In this document: one piece after another, positions 11,073 to 24,790 of the stretch
Layout of the letters: each line of letters begins with the position of its first letter
Position numbering within the stretch: position 1 is the first letter of the stretch
Assembly (NCBI GenBank): GCA_025716815.1
Contig: JAIXMN010000008.1
Coordinates: 1,257,406-1,321,405 of the forward strand
From: Dichotomocladium elegans
Lineage: Eukaryota; Mucoromycota; Mucoromycetes; Mucorales; Lichtheimiaceae
Length of the DNA stretch: 64,000 bases
Reading direction: 5' to 3'
Position numbers and translations under genes: made by a program
The notes under the pieces: generated by a model
Told to the model about the DNA's origin: nothing
The model's input: only the letters and a program-made list of their open reading frames with translations
Databases searched by the model: none

Positions 11073-12889
11073 GGTTTATCCAGAGGGTTAAAGTGAGAAG
11101 AGTGGGGAAGAGAGACGAAGAAAAACAAACCGAGAGTGGGGGAGGGGGGCGCACCGTGATATATGTTTGTTGCGATGGATTCCCCCCCCCGCGCATACTG
11201 TGCAAAATAAGAAGGGGTGGAACCTTGACAATTGACCTCTAAAAAAACCCATGGGCTTCTTTCTGAGGCCAGTTAGACCTGCGGTTTTCAACACGAATGA
11301 GCGGTCAGCTTCCGCATTAGGGTTAAGAGAAAAGTCCCATTCATCTTCAGTGTAATATCAACCTCAGTCAGGCAATGTGCTGCTCGTTATACGGATAAGA
11401 CGGTTTTTACCCTCGGGTGTTTCCTAGGTATTTAGCAGGTTTCACGAATCTTGGGGGGGGTCTTCACAAAACGATTTTAAACGCAGCTCATGAAGCCGCA
11501 AGTGCCCTAGGCGTTTAACAGAGCTCAGGAAAATATTTAGGTCCCGCGACTTTTGGGGGAGGGGGTCAAGCTACCATAATGCTGTTGCCTGTATACATAC
11601 ATTTGTAATATCCTATGTAATGTCCAGGGGTTTCTTCCTGCTACTATTGTGATCTTCTACTATCATTTTGCTAAATACAAACCACGCCAGGTATGAGCAT
11701 AGCGTGCAGACAAAGAATATGTTTCAAGACAATAACTAGGGCGAAGACCGCTATGCCAAATAGCGAGTACTTTGTTGAAAATCACCATGGATACGATGCG
11801 CAGGCGCCAATCTCGGGACCCTTGTTCTTAGCACTCTCAACTACCTAAAATTAAACAGGGAGCAGGCTCTGGGTATGGTATAGTTCAGGGCTAACCAGCC
11901 CAGCTGAAGTCCCAGCAGGCAGATGGTACGGGAAAGAGAGTGAAGATTGCAGATAGTGTTTCGGCGTTCTGGAACGACAGTGGGAACGGCAGGCAGGAGA
12001 TTGAGAGAAAAACGGTTAGACAACGACACAAATACGGTATTGCTATCGACGAAGGCGGACAGACATCTGGTTACAGCAAAAAAGGAAGTAACCACCGCAG
12101 TTGAAGGCTAGCGTGGTGCATAAGTGGATCGAGAATTCTTAAGCCACCTTCATTCCTAGGAGGATGCCTGTCTCAAGGATCTAAAAAGCCTCCACTTAAT
12201 GAAAGCGTGTAAAATTAAAAAGTCATTGAGGTACTTTCTTCACCAGTTCAATTATTAATAGATATCCTGTTTTTCATACATATTTAAGCAGCTTTGGCCT
12301 AATTGCTGGCCATGATGGAGTTGTACTTGGGATATATGTCGAAGAAGAAGGTTAACAATTTGCGGGTTAAGGACATTGGCGATCCCAGAAAGTGTGCTGC
12401 TATTATAAAAGCAAAATTAATTCTTGGGAAGTACTGAATTCAATTAAAATCTTACTGTGGGAAAAAGCATTGTATTTTCATAAAACTCCAAACTTTTTCA
12501 GCCCATTCCGGCAATGCTTGCATAGCTGATCGTGAAACGTATCGCGGGTATATTTTGGTTTGATGGAAGCAACATGAACATGGGATATTTCGGTACTATT
12601 GGTAAACTATCAGCAAACTGACTATCGTTATTAGTATTGCTTGCCAGCTTATGCATGCAATCGCATAATGACCGCAACGGTGGGGTAATAGCATATTGCT
12701 ATGTGTTGATAGCCTCCCCTTCACTATCCGGCCCGCTTTCTTCTGTTTTTTGCCGTTGCTTATTTTTATCCCCTTCGCGCTTCGATTTTGTACACTCAGC
12801 GAAAAGGGTCTCTGGTCGTTTTTGCGTATCAGCCCTTTCTTCGTGCGGGGCCGCCTCTAACTAATCAGTAGTGGTGATTCCTGATTTCC
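11073..12889. other. No gene recognised
   Basis: Cytochrome c upstream region, then about 1.6 kb without any convincing frame. Runs of G (11176-11188 on the complement, 11452-11460, 11553-11564) and scattered short frames only. An 84-codon minus frame at 12095-11841 has no motif. Confidence 0.4.
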
Positions 12890-13795
12890 TCTTCTTGAGA
12901 AGACTTACTGAAGCTTGCCAAAGATGTTCATGGGGTTAAAATAAGGGCTTTGGACTGGCCATGTGTCAAGTCGCTGATCTCAATGTTGGTCTTCCACCAT
13001 TTCGCATAGAAGCCAGTGTGATAGCTAGCTCCATCTCTTGAAAGATGAAGCCGATGTTCTTGCTCCTTTTCCAAATTTTCAAGTGGCAGGAGAAAGTGAT
13101 ACACTGAGGTACTGAATGTGCTTCTCTCGATTTATATTGCCTCGCAGTGTCACCAGAGGGCCTGATCCTCTTGCGCAAAAGCAGCTCCAAGTCATTACTG
13201 ATCCTCCGCCATACTTGTGGGTACACATAATACGCCTTGTCAAGAGCCGTTTATCCTTTTTTCATGGTAAAGCTCGCGCCGCCATGGTTGTGTTTAGGCA
13301 CAAGCGAGGCTCATCAGACCAAAGGACCTTGCTCCACTGCTCTTGCGGCCAATTAAGGTTCGTCTTAACCCAACGCATTCTGTTCAATCGATGGCGAAAG
13401 AAACAAGAAAGTCTGCATTGCGGGCCTGCAGGAAACAAGTCTTGGGACGTCAAGGCATGTCGGACAGTCTCAACCCGGTGTGCTCCTTTTTGCACTGGTT
13501 GCAGTTTCCAGATGCTTGAGCAAATAATTCAATGGTTCTTTTCCGGCAGAAAAGACAAGCTAGTGTTCGCCTCTTTCTGTAAAACCTTGTGGATGTGCGG
13601 AGCGAGATTTGCAGTATGTATTGAGTCCTTCGTTGTGGTACTTTCGCCAAATATCGGCTACTGTTGTTTTTAGGATTCCAGAGTTGTTCACTATATCTGC
13701 GCATACTTATATCCAGCAGTCGTTAGGCCGCAAATCATTCCTCTGGTGAACTCTGTAAGCTCCGTACGATGGTTTTGATTGTATTTATGATATTT
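12890..13795 (-). pseudogene. Tc1-type transposase relic
   Basis: Reading the minus strand across frames gives the whole Tc1 order. First is an HTH segment (GMICGLTTAGYKYAQI, then IWRKYHNEG) near 13780-13620. Next is WVKTNLNWPQEQWSKVLWSDE, carrying the first Asp, near 13390-13320. GSVMTWSCF and GPLV follow near 13200-13150, and LDTWPVQSPYFNPMN near 12970-12925. There are at least three frameshifts and several stops, and the last Glu of the triad appears replaced (NPMN where NPIE is usual). Clearly dead. Confidence 0.75.
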
Positions 13796-13904
13796 GTGAA
13801 TGGGAGCCTTCCTTTTCCCACCTGCTAGCAAGCCTTGTTAAACCTTGGTGGATGGAAAACAGACGACCTTACCTGATGTTTCATTTATGATAATATTGAC
13901 TGCC

Positions 13905-14107
13905 GTCGCATCCGCCGTCGATGCTCAACAGCTCCGGCTCCTTCCTTCCCTCCCTTTTCAGCCATTGTTACCGCAATGATACACCTAGCTACCTTCGGGC
14001 TAAGTTGAAGAATAAGAAGGGAGCTGATATTTCTGTTGACTAACGGGTATGCATGCGCCATTTTATTTCCCTCTCTTGCGAAATTTATTTTTGAAAATAA
14101 AGCATAG
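13905..14107 (+). repeat. Dispersed repeat, copy C
   Basis: Best reading of the family C-terminus: TPSYLRAKLKNKKGADISVD then a stop (about 13980-14043), followed by gcgaaatttatttttg and AATAAAG. It abuts the 5' side of the Tc1 relic. Truncated at its left side relative to copies A and B. Confidence 0.55.
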
Positions 14108-14567
14108 CCGCAAACGATAACAATTGTTCCTCTTCTGTTAGTGTCGCAGGAAGATGGTTTGTATTCCCTTATGTACTGACCTATTTATGAGTAATTGAAC
14201 TCAATGGCAGGCACAATTGTTCTCCGAGGCCATCGCTACTGTCATCCTCCTCAGGTAGAAAAGCTTACCTAAACCACGCGTTCTGCAGGGTTAGTATCGA
14301 CAGAAACTTGCTGTCCAATAAAATCGATACCTTGTCGAAGTTCCTTTTGTTTTTGGGAGCTGTCTACTAGTGATTAAGCCTTAGCACAATATGAAGGTCT
14401 GCGCGCACATGCAGGTATCCATACTCCGCCAAAGCTGCGTTGCGTGTGCTTCGTTCATAGTCGATGTGCACGTAAAACATCCCGCTTTGGTGTGACTACA
14501 CGCGCACATACAATATACGTATTCACCGCTTTCGTCGTTCCCAACACCTCTTCCGACCAATTTCTTC
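14108..14567. other. UBR1 upstream region
   Basis: No coding signal. Contains the 5' flank of UBR1; no clear TATA box. Confidence 0.4.
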
Positions 14568-17500
14568 ATGGCAAGCGAGTCTAGCCATTCTTCACTGCTG
14601 TCGTCGAAGCGAAGGCACAGCACTCTAGAAGAGCAAAAGCATAAGCATAGCTCCATTGCTTCTGCTATTCGAATTACACCTGGCAGTACCTTTGATGACT
14701 CATCACTACCGCCAACACCTTACCCGTTCATGGACCTGGCCACATTCCTTTGGCAATCCCCATTTCTATTTCGTTACTCGCTCAACGAGGTTGCTAAGCG
14801 CAGTCTTCTACAGAAATGCTATTCAATGCTTTGGAAAAACCAAGATGATGTCATGGAACAGCACTTCTTTGCCGACAAAGTCGCTTTCAGCGAGGCGATC
14901 GATCGCCTAATGTTACACCGGCATCGTCGTGCCCACAATCAGCAAAACGCCATGGCTACAGATACAGACGTTGACATGGGGCAGACGGATAGTTCTCCAG
15001 TTTTGCAGCGTTGTGGTCGCGTTTTTCGAAAAGGGGAACCAATATATCGCTGTAGGTGAGGGTCACCTATCTTCTGTCCAAAGATTGTCCTTACTCATCT
15101 CTACTCCGTCAGGGATTGTGGACTTGACGAGACTTGCGTCCTTTGTTCAAAATGTTTTCATAGCAGCGACCATGAGAATCATAATGTTACGGTTTCCATA
15201 AGCTCAGGATCCGCCGGATGCTGCGATTGCGGTGATTCAGAAGCCTGGAGGCGGACGCTGGAATGCAGCATCCACGGCACCACACCTCTCTGGGTTAAAC
15301 CCTCGCCGCAGAAGCCTTCCATACCCCGTCCTGTTCTCAAACATGTACGCCAGACAATTGTCACTATTCTTGACTTTGTTCTTGTTACTTTCGCCCTGGC
15401 GTCGGAAGAGGTGTCTATTCCTTCGAGTAACGCTGAAATTGTGCATGCGAATCAAAGTGAATGCGCTGCTTTTCGGCGCATAGGTGTTCCTGCAAGGCGG
15501 CCTCTCAAATTTAAGCGCAAGCTTGAAGACGATGTCGACATGGATAAAGAGAATCATGCAATCAACGACGACCAGCTCTATGCGCTCATCGCCTGGAACG
15601 ATGAGACACATTCATTCAAGGACGTATGCGAATCGATTATTCGTGCTACTGCTTGTAACTATGACCAGGCTCGCCGAATTGTCGAAACAATACATATCCA
15701 AGGTCGTGAGATTATCAGCATTTCAACAAACCTAGACGAATTGCGTAGTATGGCCACTCCTCTCACAGCTATTGGTTTTGGTGTTACAATTCGCCCTGCG
15801 CGCGACGTGTTTCGGGAGCAAGTAGCAGCAGTACTCATCGACTGGTTACAGGACCTGGCTCACGACCAGCAAATGCCTATCGGTCCGCATATTCGTACGA
15901 TCCTATGCGAAGAGCTTTGCGCAAATTGGAAGCTTCCAAAGCAGATAGCAATTCTTACAGGAGGGACACCTTCCTTCAGGAGAATGTCCGGCGAAGAGGA
16001 GGTTGAAGAGGACTACGAAGATGAATTTGCAGAGGATGATGAAACAATGCAATCTGGATTTGAAGAAGAGGACATCGATATGGCCGACCCAGAGGAACCG
16101 CCTTCGGATATTGTGGTACCAATGGTAGAGCAACTGATGGAGACTGATCAAGCCAGCAAGATCATATATCAGACCGAAAAAGACATTGCTAGCATTGATT
16201 GGAATCCCGCTTGGCTCGTCAAAGATCACCGACAATACCGCGCGGAGGAACAGAAGTTTGAAGCTGCTCTAAGGCTACCCCTTCAAGAGCTCAAGGACAT
16301 GACAGAGACAAGGTGGCTGGCGTTTGCAGTCCAGCAGGAATTCGAGGAAAAGCAACGACTGGATTACTTTTTGCTCTATGACCAGCGCGTGTGGAAGGAG
16401 CTGCGCCTGTCTTTGCGTGGACTTTATGTCATTACATTGGGTTCTCATCCTGTCTATAAGAAAAGGCTCGGTATGGAATGAACAAATGAAGCAGCATGTT
16501 CTAGTTTGCCAACGATTTTTTATAGGCAAACGCTTCGTACGGAATTACGCACGTCTACTTGATGCCTTCCTGTTTCGAGACCGCGAACCAGAGAATGCAA
16601 TTAGCATCTTTTCTGTCCAGTTACTGACAGTTCCATCTGTGGCGACGTTGCTGGTGAATGAGTACTATTTTTTCGACCTCATTTGTAACATCCTTCCAGT
16701 ATTCTTCCTTACCGAAGAAATCTGCTATATGCCTTCCAACAAGCGGCAAAACCTCACAAATCAATTGAGCTGTGAATCGCGTGCATTTCGTTCGCGTCGC
16801 TATTTCAACGCCTTTAGCGATCTTCGTTATATACTAGAAGTGGGGCTCCTCAAGCCAGTTATTGCACAAGACCCTGTTTATCTGCGAGAGTTCCTCGAGC
16901 TCATATCACTTTTTCAAGCCATGAACCCCCAAGTTTGTCAAAAAGATACCCATGTAGAATATGAGTCGGAAATCTGGGTGAATGCGTTCAATGTTACGCT
17001 CCAGATTGCAAAATGCAGTCGCGCCTTTGCAGAGTGTTATAGTGCCATCAAGGACGACAAGGATCGGATTCGGACGTCGCAAATACTAGTCCGTGCTATT
17101 GCCCGCATTCTCAAAGCTCTTGACGAATGGGGACCGCACCAGCAACAGCAAGAGCTATCAGGTGCTGATACAACAGAGAAACCGCCCATCCAGGTCCCTG
17201 CAACCGCGAATTGCAAGTACCATACTGTAAATCTGCCGTACCTGGGCGACATAAGTGTCGTCAATTACGATATATCTGTTGAGCCTGTTTCGTTTCACCA
17301 TCCACTTCACTGGCTTTTGGCATGCGTCCTGGAGACGGTAACATGGCTCGATAACGACCTCGTTGCGCAGGCCGGCTGGGAAGAAGGCTTTGTGCATGCT
17401 ATTCAGATGTTTAGTCCTCAGGCACAGACCCTTTTACAACGGGTCCTTGATTACCCTATCCGTACCTTAGCATTCTCCTCTCAGATCAGGGCTGGTGTAT

Positions 17501-20500
17501 GGGTCCGAAACGGTTACAATATCCGGAATCAGGTAAACAAAGAGCCAAGGAATCCGAAAAGCTGACTGACATTGCACAGGTGCATCATTATCGTGACATT
17601 TCTCTGCGTGAGACTACTTACGACAGCGATATATTCCTCTTGCAATTTGCTTTCGTTTCCATTGATCCGAACCTCGTTTTGGTAACGTTGATGGACCGGT
17701 TCGATCTGATTGATTGGTTCAAGGGTGAGACTCAGCACAAGCAGTACGACAGCACTCAAGCTACTTTCATGGTTGAGGAGATGCTTTACCTCTTGATCGT
17801 CTGTGCTTCCGAACGCAGCAATGCTACCCATGCATCAATTACTGAAAAGATCCGGCGCGAGATCATCCATCATTTATGTCTTGGCCCTTCTGTGTACTCT
17901 GAGCTTACTAAACGCATACCAGAACGATTCGCTGAGAAACTTGAATTTGACCAAATCCTTAACGAAGTGGCATTGTACCGCCCGCCTACGAGCCTTATGG
18001 ATTCGGGACGATACGAACTACGCGATGAGTATTATGATTGTATCGATCCCTACTTTTGGCACTACAGCCGGAATAATCGTGGTGAAGCCGAGACGGCTCT
18101 TCGAGAGCGATGGAAGAAGGCGAATCCTGGCAAAGATGAGAGTACATTCTTTGTTCAACCCAAACCGCTGCTAGCAATCGACGGCATATTTAGCAACCTA
18201 TATCGTTTCCTCCAGTCTCCGGTCCTTTTGCAAATGCTTGTCTACACGTTTATGAACGTCATGGAGATGGGAGAGGCACACAAGAGCGATACGATCGTGG
18301 ACCAGGCACTTTATCTGACACTCCTTGCCGTCTCCAGTCAGGATGCTAATGAGTGTTGCGAATATTACATTGAACGTACTTACACAAAGAATGAGAGAAC
18401 CGCAACATTATTTGAAATCATGATACAGTATCGCCGTGATGACAAATTCAAGGAGACCCATGCACGAATCGATCGGATATTTGAACAGATGATGCTTCAT
18501 GGATCTGAGAATGTAAAGCACAAACTCCAGGCGACCTTGCGCGAAACTCTGCAGCAACAGCAGCAACAGGATCTGCAAACGCTGTCAATTGAGGAGCAAA
18601 AACAGCTCTCGGAGCAGGAACTGAAGAAGAAAGCTGCGCAAGAACGGCAAAAGCGGATCATGGAAATGTTTGCCCAAGCACAAAATGCATTTATGGAACA
18701 AAATGAGGATTTACTTGAGGATGATGACGAAGGTGACTTACGAGAAGATGGTACCGAGGCGACCGCACAGACCGCCGCGAATCCATCAGCATTGAGGCAA
18801 CAGATGTATGATTACCCCACAGGCACCTGTATTGTTTGTCAGGAGGATGTGAACGAGCGTTCACTGCCGTACGGCATGCTGGGCCTCGTACAGATATCCA
18901 ATATACTGCGGGAAACAGACATGGAAAACAAGGATATGCTTGAGCAGATGCTCATGATGGGACCCAACCTCAACAAGGAATGGCCAAATCGCGAAATTTC
19001 TGATCGATCCATCTGCGGTAGTTTCCCTGCCGACCACCAGAAATCGGGTCTTTGCGCAACAACGTGCAGTCATCTGATGCACATCCAATGCTTTGACACT
19101 TACTATGCATCTATTGATGCGCGACATGCTGCACAATTAACGCGTAACCATCCGGAAAATAGGCAACGAAAGGAATTCACATGTCCACTGTGCAAATCCT
19201 TAGGCAATATTCTATTGCCTGTGATATGGCGCGGCAAGATGGAAACCTATCCATCGGTGCTTGTGAATGCTGACGAAGAATCTTACAATCGATTTCTGCA
19301 GAACGGGATACACATGACCGCCGAGAAACTCCAGACAGCCGTTGATCCGTACCGACCTATGGGATTTGGGCTGTGGAGTGCCGGTGGTGATTCACTCTTT
19401 GCACCGCGACTCCCCTCTCTCAAAGGTGTACAAGGCGAGGATACACGGGACAAAATTCCGGGCCTGTCAACTTTACTAGGTGTGGAACATCGAGGGGGTA
19501 GCAATCAACTCGGGCCGCCAGATATGTTGTTTAGGGGAGCGATTGGCGTAGCCCAGGCGATCGAGGCAGCGTATATAAGACTACAAGAAGTTTTTGCAGT
19601 CATCCTTGATATATGTGGCGCAGACGCTTCACGAAGTTTATCTTCCAGTGTCAAGAATGTGGACACATTATGGGGAATGCTGGGGTTCACGATTTCTGCC
19701 CTAGAAATTGCATCGCGAGGCACTTCACCGACTTATAGTGGAGCAAATGTTTTCTCACAGCTACCGGCCCAGTCGCAAACCTTGTTACGCATCTTATGTG
19801 ACACTATCCTATCGTACACGAACCTAATGTGCCAGACAGATATGCTGAGCAGCTCGCGACTTTTCAATAACCCAGCCCGAGAGAGTCGCGCCATGGTCCA
19901 GGTACATATGCTTGCAATGCAACGAATGCTGCAGATCTTTGCCACAGACACTGTAACCACAAGTCGCCAAGCGGCAGAAGTGCCGCCGGACACACGACTG
20001 TTTGACAATCCTCCACTTCTATCGGACGATCCATTCATGATCCTCTCCGAATTGTCAGCCCACCTCGTACAGGTCACCAAAGCCGACATCTATCCATTCA
20101 TCCGGATACTGCTTCTGGCCGAGATCACCAAGGCAACCGTTGGTTTTCTGCAGAACCCACCACCCACGGCTACTGCTGGAGAGGCTGAGGCGATGAACAT
20201 CGATCGAGACACAAAGGCCGCGCATGACTTTGCGTTGTTTGTTGCGGACACACTGAACATGACGGTGGATGTCGACGACGAGCGTTTTGGTGATGGCTTT
20301 TGCCGTCTACTGAAGTTATTTGCGCTCCCGTACCTTCGACGGACGGTGATTCTTCTGGTGGCACGTTTTGGTGTGTTATTTGACGAGAGGGCTGTGTGCG
20401 ATGACGTCGCGATGGGCGGTGATTCAGAAAAGGCGCACGTTGAGACCGAGTTTGATGAGCTCTTGGAAATGTTGCGGCTCCCAGGCCTATCAGTCTTGCT

Positions 20501-21270
20501 CGGCCATCCTGATACAGAGCAGATGGTCAAGGGCTGGTGCAGCCAGCTCCTCAAAGAATCTGAGCGTCGAGGGATAGAGCAGATGACTCTCGCTCTCGAT
20601 CTGCCGTGTCCGTTCTTCTTGATCAAGCTCCCGTCTCGCCTGGATGCCTTAATGGATGAAAGCATGGCGCGGATCTGTCCCAGGTGCGAAACTGTCCCGA
20701 CTGATCCTGCCGTCTGTCTCTTGTGTGGGACCTTTGTGTGCTCCCAAAGCTTTTGCTGTGCCGAAGGCGAAGAGGGCGAGTGCAACCTGCATATGCTAGA
20801 GTAAGTGATGGCTTATGTGTGTGTTATGGTCCCTAGCTATATCTCGCTTTCTTTCTTTCTCTCTTCGTGTATTATCTAGATGCGGTGGCGAGATTGGCAT
20901 TTATCTGCTCATCAAAAAGTGTTCGTTGCTTGTCCTTCATGACGAAAATGGATGGTTTATGCAGGCGCCCTACCTTGACTCACATGGAGAAGCAGACCAC
21001 GGTCTTCGGTAAGTGACGATGCGGGTGTCTCTCTTTTGTTTTGTTATTTTTCCTATTACATGAATATTCATCCTTTTCTTTGGGCCATCACCGCCCTCTC
21101 CCCCTCCCTTTTTTTTTATTCGGTGGCATTTTAGACGAGGACGTCCTCTCTACCTGAATGCTCAACGGTATGCAGATATAAGAAGGATGTGGCTACAACA
21201 CGGCATTCCGGCCTATGTAGCTCGACAGATTGAGGCTACGTACGATGTGGGCGGATGGACCACATTGTAA
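14568..21270 (+). CDS. UBR1: E3 ubiquitin ligase UBR1 (N-recognin)
   Basis: Six exons (14568-15055, 15113-16470, 16526-17532, 17580-20800, 20880-21008, 21135-21270) give 2112 residues, close to family length. The UBR box starts at CGRVFRKGEPIYRC (about residue 149) and continues with CGLDETCVLC and AGCCDCGD; it binds basic N-terminal residues. A ClpS-like domain (LYALIAWNDETHSFKDV, about residue 318) binds bulky hydrophobic ones. An acidic stretch follows near residue 450. A RING-H2 begins at CIVCQEDVNE (about residue 1367) and ends at CPLCKSLGN. The C-terminal cap is recognisable (IYLLIKKCSLLVLHDENG). It targets N-degron proteins with an E2 of the Rad6 class. The first intron splits the UBR box. 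Convergent with CHO2, 200 bp between stops. Confidence 0.96.
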
Positions 21271-21470
21271 GAAAAAAAAAAAGAACTATACCCCAGTGTC
21301 AATCTTTTTTCTTCTATAAGTTTATTGTGCGAAATGTATATAAAAAACGCCACGTAAGGCGTTAAGGATACATGGTGTGTATAAAGGCGTGCGTGTGTGT
21401 GAGGAATTACGTTTTTGAAAACGGGTGAGGGGAAGATTGGAGGTTTTTTTTTTTTTGCAGGAAGCGGCGT

Positions 21471-24400
21471 TTAGAGAGCTTCGGAGGCAACCTTGGTCAT
21501 CATTGGCGGCGAACACGTCGGCGACATGGATGGCGGCGGTGCGGAGGACGCCTTTGGTGTTGTTGATGAGGGTTTTTCTGTGCTGCCGGATGAAAACGGA
21601 GCGAGGGCATCCAGGGCATGGTACAGGCGCTTTGTAAGGCGAGCAACAGTCTTATCGGCAAGAATGATCTCCCACGCAAACTCGATGCCAAACATGATCT
21701 TGATGGTGTAGGCAACCCGCTTAGCCTCTATCTCGCCCATACCAATATATTCGTCCACGGGCGTCACCGGAATACGTTCAGAATCGTTGCCGAGGACGTT
21801 CTGGATCAAGCGCAGAAGCGCGCGCTGGACGGCATCTTTGTCATGGAGGGCCGGAGCTGGCGGCGCAACAATCTCAAAGGGAGCGGAACGTGCCATAACA
21901 TTGTGCTTGCCGTCGTGATGGAGACGGAACTCGTACGTACCGGTTTGCCAGGGAAGCTGAGTACCCTTGAACACCAGCACGCCCTCTGTGGTCCCCACGT
22001 CATCCTCACCCGACACCCACTGCCACAGACCGCGGGAGCTGACGTCGGTGATATGGCGATGCTTATTGGCCGTTATCTTGTAGATACCAATCCAGTCACG
22101 GGTGGAATGGTTCTCAGGAGCGGTCCAGGCAATCTGGATAGGCTGGCCAAGCTTCAAACTGCCGTTGGCTAGCTGAGGGACGGTGATGGAATATCGGCTC
22201 AGGTCATACGTGTCAATGTTATTCGCAACGAGGGGATGGATCAGGCGCGAACGCGAGGCCTTGAGCATTGTCTTGGTCTCATCAAGGACTTCCTGAAGGC
22301 GAGGACGGGCAGCATCCATCATTTCGCCGACCGCACCTGCAGTCTCTTCCGCCGTCTTCTCGACCTTTTCAATCAGCTCCTTGATTATGCGCTCAACATT
22401 CTTCGTCGTGTTGACCGCCGCCTGGAGCTCTGAAGTTTCGCGGATCAGCTTGGTGACTTCCTGTTGGACTTTTTCGGGAATCGCCTGGGGAAGCGCAATG
22501 GCCGCAGACTTGAGGGTCTTTGTCAGGCCAGCCTCCTTGCGGATCTGATTGCCGTACAGCTTTCGCATGTGGGGAGCCTCGACATGCTGAAGGAACAAGA
22601 AGTTGGAGATTTGCGAAAACAGGGCTAGGCCATAGATCGTCCAGCTGCTGGCAATAATGGTCATGCCCCAGAAGGCCGCGTGTCCGACGATCTTTTCGGG
22701 GTTGTTGAGGTACCGATAGATGCCGGTATACAACAGTCTGCCTGGCTGGTCATCGAGGAAGAAATCACCATAGAACCTAAACGAGAGTACAAGTTAGTAC
22801 CGTTTGTCGGCCATACCCAGCATGTCATCGCAGTATACCATCCATAGTCTCCAAGCACCTCGTAAATCGAGACTGACGTCCAGATGTGCAAAAAGATAAA
22901 GCCGAGGCCAAGGGTGTGGCGGAGCAGGGTCGTGCCATAAGTCCAGTTAGTCGGCAGCGAGTACATTTCCCAGCAAGCGACAAAGAAGGTAATGTATGTC
23001 ATCGAAAGCGACAGGTTATAAATACTTTTCCAATTCTGGAAGGCTTGATCAGCGCCACCACCCCACTTGACAAAGTGGCGGGTGAACCATTTGCGCTCGG
23101 ATTGGGCGCGTAACAGGGCACCAAGGCCATAAGAATGAAAGAGACGCCAAAAGACTGCCTGGACGACCGAGAACACAACGCCGGTTTTGCCGCCGATGAT
23201 CAAGGGTGTAATGAATGAGTATATCATGAGAGCAGCAGAGGCAAGATCGGTTGAACGGCAAAGGTCAAAATTCTTGAACACAATAAGATCTCGACGAAAA
23301 TAGGACGTGTAAAAATCCTTTGTCGCATTTTGATCAAGTGCAGAGTTTATTGAGCTTGCGTCCATATCCGATTTTGCCGGAGTAGCCAGAATGGAATTGC
23401 GCTTCGGGGGAGTGGGTGGGTTATAGGTCTTGTCAATGTCTAGGATTGATGATCTTGTTAGTTTTTGTCCCTCACCCCCTTTTCTTCACTCCCCTTCCCT
23501 TCACTTACGAGGGGTCTCGACGTAGACTAAGAAGACGAACTGCAGCGCATGTGCGGCGATACTGCAAAAGAGAACCACATAGGATGCACTCATCAAGGAG
23601 AGACCATAGTAACCGATATAACCGACAGAATACATGGGATGAGGGGCCATCTCAAAGACGCCGTCAAATGTAAGCGACTGCTCGATGAGGAAGAAGAAAT
23701 CGCCCCAATCTAGATTATTACATTCTCAGTATGTACCCTTTCTCCACCTGAACCTCTGATGCTTACACCAAGCAAAATCCTTGACAACGCGTTGAGCATC
23801 TAGCTTGACCCAGATGTTGAACAGGATCAAGAAGAGACCGCCGCACCAACGGAGCACATCAGCCATAAAGAAGCTCGATTGGGGCGAGAGCGTGAACCAT
23901 GCAAGAACAAGGCATATATAGGACGTAAAATCGTTCATGAGGATAAGATCGACCAGCTGGCGGTAGAGGAGCCACGTGTTGTATTCCACTGGGGCGCTCT
24001 GCAAATCAAGGTACATATCTCAGCATTGGGGGAAGCGGTGGCATTGGATGCGGATACTCAAACATACCGCGAAGTCGTAATCATCACCCATCTTCATGCT
24101 TAGTTGGGTATTAAGCCAACGATACAGCTCGGGTCTTGCCTCCTTGTCAAAGATTTCGTGCTTCTTTGCGAGTTTAACAAGACCGCGTTTGTCACTCTGA
24201 AACTTGAGCAGATAGCCAAGACCAGCATTATAGGCCAAACGCCAGAAGAAGAAGATGAAGATGAACAATATCTGGCTCACAGAACGCGGGAGTAAAAATA
24301 GAAGAGAGATTTCAACAGCCATCGTTCCGAGCGTGAGCAGATCAAAGAAGCTCTTCTTCTCCTTTGGGTTAATAAGGCCAGTAAGCATGTCGCGCGTCAC

Positions 24401-24632
24401 AGGGACTCGGAAGACTATGAGGGGAGCAGTGAGGATGTGGAGAGCAAGAGCCTTTTGAAAACTCGATATTACCTTTCCCGTCAGGCGTCTTGCCATAGGA
24501 GAAGTGAGCAGTCTTGTTCATATCGAGATCAGCAGAATCGATGGTGGAGGTAGACGATGAAGAGGACATGTCGGACATTCGTCGTGTCTCGGTGCTTGCA
24601 TGACGCTGTCTCAGTTCTGTGTCGGCACTCAT
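21471..24632 (-). CDS. CHO2: Phosphatidylethanolamine N-methyltransferase CHO2
   Basis: Six exons on the minus strand (24632-24473, 24414-24068, 23998-23767, 23709-23509, 23439-22839, 22776-21471) give 948 residues. It makes the first SAM-dependent methylation of phosphatidylethanolamine towards phosphatidylcholine in the ER. It is a multi-spanning membrane protein with two PEMT-like halves: motifs [20 protein letters not shown] and [19 protein letters not shown] then [15 protein letters not shown] in the first, and WYTxG-type YGDFFLDDQ with [16 protein letters not shown] in the second. A long soluble C-terminal part (about residues 620-948) includes a region typical of fungal CHO2. The donor of the third intron is GTAAGC at 23766; the nearer GTGTAA would break the frame. 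A Ser-rich N-terminus precedes the first membrane segment. Confidence 0.94.
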
Positions 24633-24790
24633 CAATTCCTTGCGATAAGTGAACTAAGTTCTGGTTGAACAGAAAGTGTGGGTGATGTGCGGGACAGAAG
24701 AGCGGGTGGAAGGAAGAAGAGAGGGAGCGAAAAAAAATTAGAAAGCAGGACCCGGTGGGGGAAGGGGAGGCTGTCCTATAGCCCAATAGA

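Noticed and set aside
20090..20785. Minus-strand 231-codon frame
   Set aside because: Opposite-strand shadow of the UBR1 C-terminal exon; no motif and strongly Ser/Arg-biased.
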